From Allium sativum (lineage: Eukaryota; Streptophyta; Magnoliopsida; Asparagales; Amaryllidaceae), in NCBI GenBank assembly GCA_030737875.1, contig CM060910.1, positions 613,007,303 to 613,071,302 of the forward strand: a DNA stretch of 64,000 nt, read 5' to 3'. Under the pieces are notes generated by a model. That model did not search any database. It saw only the letters and a list, made by a program, of their open reading frames with translations, and was not told the origin of the DNA. The position numbers and the translations under genes were made by a program. How positions within the stretch are numbered: the first letter of the stretch is position 1; the number at the start of each line of letters is the position of its first letter. Of the stretch, positions 1-10,591 are shown piece after piece.

Positions 1-566
1 GTTTAAATGACATTAGTTCTTTAACCCTGTTAAAGTTAAGATTAATTCCTTAAATTTAAATAATCATTAAATAATGAATTTTGGTATTTAAAATCAAATT
101 GAAGTTTTAATAAATTTTTAAAAGAAAGATTTAAGAATAAATTTGAAGAATTTATCTTTGATAAGATAATTCGAATATTTTATTTAAAAGAATATTCTGG
201 ATTGGAGTGTGGCATTGGATGTGTTTTATAGTACATGATTTTTAATTATAAAAAAATACGTGAGTTATTCGAGAAGACCGGGTTTAACCCGTTCCGAATA
301 ATTACTACGACGATGAAGAGTCGAAGATGAAGGCGGTGGTTGAAGACCGACGATCTTCACATCGAATGGGTGTGTTGCTACAGAGACCCTGATAGGAGTA
401 GCTACCTTGAAGGGGCATCAGTGGTGGCCGTCCGGACTATTGTTGATTGTTCGGATTTGGTTTTCGCTCATACCCAGAGCATAACCTAGTAAATGGATGT
501 GTGTCTGACATTAGATTTCGTTCCATGTGAATTAAATTGATTTTTATTAATGTATGTCTGATTGGT
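1..566 (+). repeat. 5' LTR of B, left fragment
   Basis: Aligns to 20702-21250 of B's 3' LTR at about 97%. Ends at the TTGGT target of A. Confidence 0.9.
562..566. repeat. Target-site duplication of A, left (TTGGT)
   Basis: TTGGT lies directly before the first TGTAACAACC of A and is repeated directly after its last TTTACA. The empty site near 21246 has one copy. Confidence 0.93.
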
Positions 567-1171
567 TGTAACAACCCGGAAAATCAGGGCCAATTTAAAA
601 TTTTTATTTTTAAGAATTTTGTTGGAAAATGTGCCAGAATTTAAAATTTTCAATTTTAAATAATATTAAAGCCACTGAAAATAGTCAATTTTCAAACGAC
701 CTCTGTTTTCGACGAAACCACTTTTGTTGGAACCGGAATGTCCAATTATTGCTAGGTTTCAATTTTTAGAATTTTTCGAATTAATATGTGAGCGTGGCAA
801 AAGAAATTGTGTTTTGTCAGTTTCGGTCAATTTTAATCGACTGGAAAATAGCCATTTTTCAAACAGTCTCAGAATTCGATGAAATTAGTCTCGTTAGAAC
901 CGTATTGTCAAAACAAAGTTAGAAATAATTTTTCTGTAATTTTTAGAGTCAGTATGTGGCCCCGGTAAATTAAAATGTACAGCTAAATTTAATAAATAAA
1001 TGATTTAAATATAAAATTAAATAAAACAGGTAGTAGACTTTGGAATTGGGCCTCGAGACCTGTTCCATTGGGTCCGGAACGTGGGTATTTGCCTAGGGAC
1101 ACTTTTTGTTGGACTGAAATATGATTAGATTAAGAGTTTTAGATTTAATTGTAAAAACAACATTTAAATAT

Positions 1172-1205
1172 TATAAAAATACATGGAAATTAACCCAAAC
1201 CCTAA
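1172..1205 (+). promoter_or_regulatory. Putative LTR core promoter of A (TATA box and telo-box)
   Basis: TATAAAAATA at 1172-1181 is followed 16 bp later by AAACCCTAA (1197-1205), a plant telo-box. The same pair occurs in B and C at the equivalent place, about 0.6-0.9 kb into the LTR. This suggests the U3/R boundary is here, so that R spans about 5.7 kb. Confidence 0.6.
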
Positions 1206-3501
1206 TTTCAAAATTTTGGCCGCCGCCTGTATCAAATGAATGGCAGAAATCATCCCAAACTAATTCCTTAACCATTTCCAATCCACTGAATAATAAACCA
1301 AGTGCCATATACCAAATCGAAGAGGGATCCGAGCTCTTGAATTTCATACGGAGATGATCATCGATAGGTCATTGAGCAGATCGGAATTGGAGGAGGAAGC
1401 AGCGAACTTCGGGTTCGGATTTCGTGGTGGGGGGCCCACCGAGCTGCGTCTCGTTCAGGGCGGTGGATGCTCTCGGGTTTACCTTCGACGTGGCGGTAGT
1501 GGATGAGGTTCCGATGGGCTGTGGAGGTAGCGGCGTGGAACCCTAAGGTTCAACGTTGGGTTCGATTTTGCCAAAGAAGGATACGGAGTTCACGAAGAAG
1601 GAAGGCGGCTCTCTCTCTGCTGACGTGGCATCCAAGTATTGGTGGGAATAGTTTGATTTTTTTTTTTTAATTTAATTATCCAATCTTTAAACGCGCGCAA
1701 CTCCTTCATACAGCGACGAAATCGAATGATTTCAGTTGCGTTGGGATCGTATCAGAAAGATCTTCGCGATGATACTGACTAGATGTTATTCTGAACAAGT
1801 TGATTTTTGAGGAAAAATTCAGAACTGAATTGATCGGTGAGAAATTCTACCTTTTGTTTTATATAATTAAATTCAATTAATTAATAGTGTTTGCGTTGTC
1901 ACTAATATGTTGTTAGATTATGTTGGATGCGGACGTGATTTGGTCTGTAATTTATGCTGTTATGTAGATCTATCTAATTGTTGATGATTTTGTGAAACAA
2001 AATTGTTAAAACAAAATATCATTAATATTGGGAATTTAATGATGTCATTATTTATTTTCATTAGAATTGGAAAATTAGATGTCATTTTTATATCATTTAT
2101 ATTAGAAAATAAAAATGCCATTTTTATGGTATTGGAATTGGCAAAACCCGAGATGTTATTTTATGTAGTAATACTGACAATTACAAGATAATTCATTTTG
2201 TTGAAATAGATGCATATGAATAAAAAAAAAAAAAATAGATGCCAATTTGATGAAATAGGTTGTATGAAGATGTTTTACATTTAAATTCGCATTTAATATA
2301 AGTGAATTTTCAAAGAAGATTTCTGTACAATATAAAATGATTACATTTTGTGTAACATTGAGAAGATTACATTTTTCATGTGTTACAAGGGAAAATCACA
2401 TTTTTGTCGAGCATGATTAGTGAATCAAAAATGAACATTGTCGTGTTAAATTTTTAGTTGTAATGACACAAAAACATCGTTGTGCTAATTTTAGTTGTAG
2501 TGACATAAATTACACCGTCATGTTATTATGGTGAGAATTTCTATTTAATTAATTAATTAATTAAATTAATTATTTCCTCGCTGTTGAATAACTGTTTGTA
2601 TGTTATTTAGTTTGATGTTGTGCCATGATGATTGGGTTAGAAATTGTGTTTGTTGTTTGTATTGATTGTGATCCTTTGTTATGTTAGAATTGATGATAAA
2701 AATAAAAATATCACCTTATGTACTTTGTTATGTTAGAACTGATGAAAAAAGAGAAAAAAATCACCTTATGTATTATGTGTCACCTTATGCATGTTGTGTG
2801 TTAGAATTGATGTAATTTAAAAAGTACTCTTTTATGTTAAAACAAAATATGTAAAGCAAAGTACTTATTTTGTTAAATAGGAAAATATGCTTTTGTATAA
2901 TATTAGAAACCATAGGAAAGTGTTAACAAATAAAATGTTCTTTTATTTGATATTTGAATATATAGAAAACATGGAATTATTGCACTGTTATATGTTAAAT
3001 TTTAAAATAACATTGATTTCATTAGTTAAGTGAAAATTACATTCTCCATGTAATAATGTAAAAGAAGGATTTACATCTTTATGTAAATAAACAATGAAAA
3101 AGGAAATTTACATTAAAAATGTAAATGAGGTCAAAATACTCGTTTGTTTAATGTTAAAAGAGCGACAAAATACTCTTTTGTTTAATGTTAAAAGAACGAC
3201 AAATTTACTTTTGTTAATTTGATTATAAAGTAAAGAATTAACATCTTGTGTTAATTAGATTTTATGTTCAACAAAACTCACATTCTGTTAATGAAATTAT
3301 AAGGATAAAACTCACATTTCTGTTAATGTATTAAAATACATATTTTATATGTCATGAAAATTGAAATAAATTGTTAACATATAAACTCACCTTTTATATG
3401 TCATTAAGAAAAGAGGGACTATTTTTGTATAAAAGGAAGATTCAAGTCGACAAAATAAAAGAGTGACAAGATATTCATTTTGTCAAATGTAAATGAAATT
3501 A

Positions 3502-3780
3502 TATTCACTTGTTTATGTCATTATATTGCATATGAAGATATATTCACTTGTTTATGTCATTATATTGCATATGAAGATATATTCACTTGTTTATGTCATT
3601 ATATTGCATATGAAAATATACACTTGTTAGTATCATACATTGCATATGAAAGTGTATTCATTTGTTAATGCCAGTTATTGCATATGAAACATATATTCAT
3701 TTATTTGTCTAGGTCATATGTTGCATATGAAATAAAATTCATTTATCTGTTGTTGTCATATATGGCATATGATATGAAAT
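3502..3780 (+). repeat. 39-bp tandem repeat in A's 5' LTR
   Basis: Three near-perfect 39-bp units (3502-3540, 3541-3579, 3580-3618) followed by decaying units that keep TTGCATATGAA. Because 39 is divisible by 3, a small frame across it shows a 13-residue repeat. This is repeat structure, not evidence of a gene. Confidence 0.9.
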
Positions 3781-5515
3781 GCATAGATAAGGTCATACCT
3801 TTTTGCATATAAAGTAAAGTATTTTAGATATCAAAACAAAAGAAAAGAAAATTCATATTTTTGTTTCAAAGAGAAGAAAAGAACCAAATTTACATTTTGG
3901 TTTAATGTAAGTCTAAAAGAGAAAAAGTCACATTTTTGCTAAATGTAATTAAAGTAAGAAAAGTCACATTTTTGTTGAATGTAGTTGAAGTAAGAAAAGT
4001 TACATTTTTGTTTAAAGGTAAATGTAAATGAAAAATAATATGTACATTTCAATGCAAAAGAAAATAAAAGAAAACACTAACATTTTCTATGTTAAAGAAA
4101 AGAAAAACATTTTCTATGTTAAAGAAAAAGCAAACATTTTTCTATGTTAAAGAAAAAGAGAACATATTTCCAATTTAAAAGAAAATTTATTTTCTTTATA
4201 AAAGAAAATAAAGGGATAAAAAGTACATTTTCTTTGTAAAAGGAAATAAAAGTTAAAAAGAAAGGAAAAATGAAATAAGAAAAAATGAACATCATTTTCT
4301 AATGTAAAGAAAATAAGAAAATGAACATTATTTTCTAATGTGAAGGAAATAAGAAAAATGAACATTACATTTTATGTAAAAGTAAAAGAAAACAATTTTC
4401 TTATGTAAAAGAAAAGAAAACACCTTTTTATGTAGAAGTAAAAGAAACCAATTTTCTTATGTAAAAGAAAATAAAATGTTAATATGAATAAAAAGGACAT
4501 TTTGTCTATTTAATGTCAATATGATTAAAAAGGACATCTTGTTTAGAAATGTTAAATACGATAAGAATAACATTTTGTGGTACACTTGATTAATGAGATT
4601 AACATAATTGTCAATTAGGCCTTGTTAAACAAAATTTACATTTTGTTTAATATAAAGAATGAAAGCAAAATAGATATTTTATTTAAAAGAAAAAGTAGTA
4701 AAGAAAAAATATATTTTGTTAAGATAAAATATACATTTGGTTAAATAAGAAAGGTTAGAAAAGAATTGACGTAAGATATTATTTTTAGGTTAAAAGGGAA
4801 TATTAGAAAAGAATTAAAGGAATACGATTATTTACATTTACTATATAAATGAGATTTGCAAAGGAAAATGAAACTATTTATTTACAAATAGGGTAAATAA
4901 ATATGAATAAGAAATTAGATACATTTGTTTACAATTAATGTAAATAAATATAGCAAAAGTAAAAATAAAACATTTATCTACATTTAGGTAAATAAATAAG
5001 AAAAGGATACGAATATATTTATTTACATTTAGGTAACTAAATAGAATAAGAAAGGAATATAATTTATTTACATTCAGTAAATAAGACAAATGATAGATAA
5101 AGCATAATTTACATTTAGGGTAAATAAAACAAGTGGTGTTTTTATCGTCATTTTAGATGCGATAAAAAGAATAGACTTTTGAAATTTGAATAGTCAAGTG
5201 ATTTATATTTATATATATATAAATATAAGTTATAAATTAAACAAAACGCGCGCGGTAGTTCGCATATCGATGATCGTTACTTTAAACGGTTATACCGAAA
5301 GATCCGACAGTTGAATTTTCCCAAAACTGGAACCGTTAGGACCGTTTTGGGAAGATCTTCCCAACGATATAAGTTTCGTCAAAATCCAACGGTTAGATTT
5401 CAGGATATGTGTAAATCAAAATTGGCTGAAAACAGCGTCAGGGTCGCCCATCGACCCGAAGCGTCGTTAAATTAATTCTCGTTACCAAATATTAATAACG
5501 ATATGAAATGTTTTC

Positions 5516-5552
<37 letters not shown>

Positions 5553-6854
5553 CGAGAATCATTTGAGAAGACCGAGTTCAATCTCATTTCAAATGATTAT
5601 ACGACGTTTTAAATCTAAGAGTTGAAGACGGCGATTGAAGACCGACGATCTTCACATCGAATGGGTAACTAGCGTTGAGGTCCTTGATTGATTTGCTCCC
5701 AAGACGGGGCTAAGATGGTAGTTATCCGGACGTAGTGTTGATTCGTACGGATTTGACTTTCGCTCAGACCCAGAGCATAAGTTTATAAATGGATTGCGTG
5801 TCGGACCATATGGCATGCTAAGATGCAATGATCAAGGCTTTGTTGAAAAGCAGGCCTTGTGGTTATAGCGTTACTTCACGAACCTCACACCCCGGTATGA
5901 GTCTAAAACGGGAGAAGGGAACGCAGGGAGTGCACACGTTATCTTTCTAGCTAGAGTAATGTCAGGGACCTACCAGCGCTGACAGTTTACTCATTGTGGA
6001 TGTTGGATTTTGAGGCGCCTCGTTATTTTTATAGGCCGTTGGTGGTCATACTATAGGTCCAAAGGGACCGGGAAACGTGTGTTCAGGCATAACTAATCCA
6101 CTGCCCATTGGCGGGGACCGGCCCTGCAGCTATCCAAGGGTTCACTGCGGGGGATCCTGAGGTATCCGCTAGAGTGCCTCGAATCGGTAAGGAGCTCCTC
6201 CCTAGCCTTGACTCATGTTGGAAATCCAAATCTCCAATACGCCCCATGCGGTTTTGATTGTATTACTAGTACGGAGGCATAATATATGGTACCTATGCTT
6301 CCTAGGATTGATACATTTATTTTGAATGATTTAAAATATATTATACACTAGTAATAATACGGAATTTGTACGTATTTAGCATGTTTAATCACCATAAGGT
6401 AAAACCCTATCCTCTGGTGTGCGTTGCATTGTGTGATGGGACCTGGGTCTTATGGTGATTCCATTTTTCCAAAAGACATTGCGTTATTTCTCGATTTACT
6501 TTGGTTTATGCATTGGCAATCCATAGGAGTAAACCCGTTCCGCGAAAGTGGCGTGGTCCTTGGATTTGTCTTATTAGTTATATTAGTTTAGAATTCTCAC
6601 ACCAGTCCCATGACTGACCTGTAGTTTGTTCACTGGCAAACTCGGGTGCCCTCTTTTCCACACGGGCAGTCGAGTAGCTTTTTGCAGATATCTCTCTCTT
6701 TAGCAGGATCCTGGATCGAAGCCTAAAGCTATGTCCAGAGCTTAGAAGTCTTCCGCTGTTTAATGTATTAAATCTGTTGTAACTTATCTTCCGCTGTAGT
6801 TTACTTTATTTGTACTCTGATATTCTGTACTCTGATGTTATATTATTGTAATGT

Positions 6855-6860
6855 AATAAA
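6855..6860 (+). terminator. Poly(A) signal AATAAA in A's 5' LTR
   Basis: AATAAA about 130 bp before the LTR end. The 3' LTR copy is at 13696-13701. In the 5' copy it would end transcripts before the primer site unless bypassed. Confidence 0.55.
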
Positions 6861-6988
6861 AGTCTGTTGTTATTGTTCTGATGTATTGTATTCCCAAAGT
6901 TAAAGTATTCGAAGATTTCCAACCTTTGGGTCAGACCTGTGTGGTTTATGGTCGATTCAAAGAGCGGGAATTTCCGGGTCTTTACAGG

Positions 6989-7000
6989 TGGTATCCGAGC
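6989..7000 (+). promoter_or_regulatory. Primer binding site of A (initiator Met tRNA, one mismatch)
   Basis: TGGTATCCGAGC starts 2 bp after the LTR end. The standard plant initiator-Met primer site is TGGTATCAGAGC, so A carries one A-to-C change. B has the exact sequence. Confidence 0.85.
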
Positions 7001-7049
7001 TCTGGTTAGCTCAAATCTTTGGGGTACAACTCATTAGAACTGAACAAAG

Positions 7050-7167
7050 ACTCATCAGAGATTGGATTAGTAATATCCAATAAGAATACTCATTAGAGAT
7101 AGGATCAACAGTATCCTAGAATGAGAATACTCATTAGAGATGGGGTTAGTAATGCCCTAGAATGAGT
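7050..7167 (+). promoter_or_regulatory. Triple stem-loop repeat just downstream of A's primer site
   Basis: Three tandem units of about 40 bp, each with an inner stem closing a 7-nt loop: ATTGGAT/ATCCAAT (7061-7081), TAGGAT/ATCCTA (7100-7118) and TGGGGT/GCCCTA (7141-7159, two G-T pairs). Units 2 and 3 also have an outer stem, CTCATT/AATGAG (7089-7094 with 7120-7125; 7129-7135 with 7161-7167). Stem bases change between units while pairing is kept. Element B has two such units. The position is where packaging or dimerisation signals lie in retroelement RNA, so that role is proposed, not shown. Confidence 0.7.
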
Positions 7168-7366
7168 TCAGAGTGATAAGCTTATAATTAAAGTATTTTG
7201 ATTATATATATAATCCTATTTCAGAAGATAAGATTTTTAAATATATAAAGGTATATATGTATTTGATAAGTTAGCCAACAAATAAAATTAATAAAAGAAA
7301 ATTGAAATTTAGTTAATAAATTAAACAACTTATAGCTTAGTTCCTTTTCGAGGACGAAAAGATTTT

Positions 7367-7379
7367 AAGTGGGGGAGAC
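7367..7379 (+). promoter_or_regulatory. Polypurine tract of A
   Basis: aagtgggggagac directly precedes the 3' LTR, as expected for the plus-strand primer. Confidence 0.85.
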
Positions 7380-7984
7380 TGTAACAACCCGGAAAATCAG
7401 GGCCAATTTAAAATTTTTATTTTTAAGAATTTTGTTGGAAAATGTGCCAGAATTTAAAATTTTCAATTTTAAATAATATTAAAGCCACTGAAAATAGTCA
7501 ATTTTCAAACGACCTCTGTTTTCGACGAAACCACTTTTGTTGGAACCGGAATGTCCAATTATTGCTAGGTTTCAATTTTTAGAATTTTTCGAATTAATAT
7601 GTGAGCGTGGCAAAAGAAATTGTGTTTTGTCAGTTTCGGTCAATTTTAATCGACTGGAAAATAGCCATTTTTCAAACAGTCTCAGAATTCGATGAAATTA
7701 GTCTCGTTAGAACCGTATTGTCAAAACAAAGTTAGAAATAATTTTTCTGTAATTTTTAGAGTCAGTATGTGGCCCCGGTAAATTAAAATGTACAGCTAAA
7801 TTTAATAAATAAATGATTTAAATATAAAATTAAATAAAACAGGTAGTAGACTTTGGAATTGGGCCTCGAGACCGGTTCCATTGGGTCCGGAACGTGGGTA
7901 TTTGCCTAGGGACACTTTTTGTTGGACTGAAATATGATTAGATTAAGAGTTTTAGATTTAATTGTAAAAACAACATTTAAATAT

Positions 7985-8018
7985 TATAAAAATACATGGA
8001 AATTAACCCAAACCCTAA
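7985..8018 (+). promoter_or_regulatory. Putative core promoter in the 3' LTR of A
   Basis: Copy of the TATA box and telo-box seen at 1172-1205. Confidence 0.6.
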
Positions 8019-10312
8019 TTTCAAAATTTTGGCCGCCGCCTGTATCAAATGAATGGCAGAAATCATCCCAAACTAATTCCTTAACCATTTCCAATCCACT
8101 GAATAATAAACCAAGTGCCATATACCAAATCGAAGAGGGATCCGAGCTCTTGAATTTCATACGGAGATGATCATCGATAGGTCATTGAGCAGATCGGAAT
8201 TGGAGGAGGAAGCGGCGAACTTCGGGTTCGGATTTCATGGTGGGGGGCCCACCGAGCTGCGTCTCGTTCAGGGCGGTGGATGCTCTCGGGTTTACCTTCG
8301 ACGTGGCGGTAGTGGATGAGGTTCCGATGGGCTGTGGAGGTAGCGGCGTGGAACCCTAAGGTTCAACGTTGGGTTCGATTTTGCCAAAGAAGGATACGGA
8401 GTTCACGAAGAAGGAAGGCGGCTCTCTCTCTGCTGACGTGGCATCCAAGTATTGGTGGGAATAGTTTGATTTTTTTTTTAATTTAATTATCCAATCTTTA
8501 AACGCGCGCAACTCCTTCATACAGCGACGAAATCGAATGATTTCAGTTGCGTTGGGATCGTATCAGAAAGATCTTCGCGATGATACTGACTAGATGTTAT
8601 TCTGAACAAGTTGATTTTTGAGGAAAAATTCAGAACTGAATTGATCGGTGAGAAATTCTACCTTTTGTTTTATATAATTAAATTCAATTAATTAATAGTG
8701 TTTGCGTTGTCACTAATATGTTGTTAGATTAAGTTGGATGCGGACGTGATTTGGTCTGGAATTTATGCTGTTATGTAGATCTATCTAATTGTTGATGATT
8801 TTGTGAAACAAAATTGTTAAAACAAAATATCATTAATATTGGGAATTTAATGATGTCATTATTTATTTTCATTAGAATTGGAAAATTAGATGTCATTTTT
8901 ATATCATTTATATTAGAAAATAAAAATGCCATTTTTATGGTATTGGAATTGGCAAAACCCGAGATGTTATTTTATGTAGTAATACTGACAATTACAAGAT
9001 AATTCATTTTGTTGAAATAGATGCATATGAATAAAAAAAAAAAAAATAGATGCCAATTTGATGAAATAGGTTGTATGAAGATGTTTTACATTTAAATTCG
9101 CATTTAATATAAGTGAATTTTCGAAGAAGATTTCTATACAATATAAAATGATTACATTTTGTGTAACATTGAGAAGATTACATTTTTCATGTGTTACAAG
9201 GGAAAATCACATTTTTGTCGAGCATGATTAGTGAATCAAAAATGAACATTGTCGTGTTAAATTTTTAGTTGTAATGACACAAAAACATCGTTGTGCTAAT
9301 TTTAGTTGTAGTGACATAAATTACACCGTCATGTTATTATGGTGAGAATTTCTATTTAATTAATTAATTAATTAAATTAATTATTTCCTCGCTGTTGAAT
9401 AACTGTTTGTATGTTATTTAGTTTGATGTTGTGCCATGATGATTGGGTTAGAAATTGTGTTTGTTGTTTGTATTGATTGTGATCCTTTGTTATGTTAGAA
9501 TTGATGATAAAAATAAAAATATCACCTTATGTACTTTGTTATGTTAGAACTGATGAAAAAAGAGAAAAAAATCACCTTATGTATTATGTGTCACCTTATG
9601 CATGTTGTGTGTTAGAATTGATGTAATTTAAAAAGTACTCTTTTATGTTAAAACAAAATATGTAAAGCAAAGTACTTATTTTGTTAAATAGGAAAATATG
9701 CTTTTGTATAATATTAGAAACCATAGGAAAGTGTTAACAAATAAAATGTTCTTTTATTTGATATTTGAATATATAGAAAACATGGAATTATTGCACTGTT
9801 ATATGTTAAATTTTAAAATAACATTGATTTCATTAGTTAAGTGAAAATTACATTCTCCATGTAATAATGTAAAAGAAGGATTTACATCTTTATGTAAATA
9901 AACAATGAAAAAGGAAATTTACATTAAAAATGTAAATGAGGTCAAAATACTCGTTTGTTTAATGTTAAAAGAGCGACAAAATACTCTTTTGTTTAATGTT
10001 AAAAGAACGACAAATTTACTTTTGTTAATTTGATTATAAAGTAAAGAATTAACATCTTGTGTTAATTAGATTTTATGTTCAACAAAACTCACATTCTGTT
10101 AATGAAATTATAAGGATAAAACTCACATTTCTGTTAATGTATTAAAATACATATTTTATATGTCATGAAAATTGAAATAAATTGTTAACATATAAACTCA
10201 CCTTTTATATGTCATTAAGAAAAGAGGGACTATTTTTGTATAAAAGAAAGATTCAAGTCGACAAAATAAAAGAGTGACAAGATATTCATTTTGTCAAATG
10301 TAAATGAAATTA

Positions 10313-10591
10313 TATTCACTTGTTTATGTCATTATATTGCATATGAAGATATATTCACTTGTTTATGTCATTATATTGCATATGAAGATATATTCACTTG
10401 TTTATGTCATTATATTGCATATGAAAATATACACTTGTTAGTATCATACATTGCATATGAAAGTGTATTCATTTGTTAATGCCAGTTATTGCATATGAAA
10501 CATATATTCATTTATTTGTCTAGGTCATATGCTGCATATGAAATAAAATTCATTTATCTGTTGTTGTCATATATGGCATATGATATGAAAT
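10313..10591 (+). repeat. 39-bp tandem repeat in A's 3' LTR
   Basis: Copy of the repeat at 3502-3780, with the same unit number. Confidence 0.9.

Larger units (their letters stand above)
567..6986 (+). repeat. 5' LTR of A (6420 bp)
   Basis: In order it holds: a U3-like 5' part (567-1170); a TATA box and telo-box (1172-1205); a GC-rich transcribed-leader-like block (about 1340-1640); a splice-donor-like GGTGAGAAATTC (GT at 1837-1838); about 3.3 kb of AT-rich arrays of short inverted repeats and tandem repeats (about 1860-5230); an (AT)n tract (5520-5548); a conserved moderately GC-rich 3' domain (about 5790-6690); and an AATAAA (6855-6860) before the end. No open frame in it looks like a conserved protein. 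The small frames at 1121-1357 and 3480-3668 are repeated in the other LTR simply because the LTRs are copies. Confidence 0.93.
6987..7379 (+). other. Internal region of A (393 bp, non-coding)
   Basis: Everything between the LTRs of A. It begins with a primer site (6989-7000), continues with three tandem stem-loop units (7050-7167) and an AT-rich stretch, and ends with cgaggacgaaaag (7349-7361) and a purine tract (7367-7379). No frame encodes any gag, protease, RT or integrase motif. The cgaggacgaa motif is what commonly encodes the FEDE end of the Pol polyprotein in Del/Tekay elements, so it is probably a relic of a deleted pol (inference). Confidence 0.9.

Noticed and set aside
1121..1357. 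78-residue frame repeated at 7934-8170
   Set aside because: It recurs only because the LTRs are copies. No domain, and it overlaps the putative promoter and leader.
3480..3668. Repeat protein (13-residue units)
   Set aside because: Produced by a 39-bp DNA tandem repeat that happens to be a multiple of three. It has no counterpart in other giant LTRs.
4147..5089. Minus-strand frames of 71-72 residues rich in F, L, I and Y
   Set aside because: AT-rich array sequence read on one strand. Composition alone explains the openness and apparent hydrophobicity.
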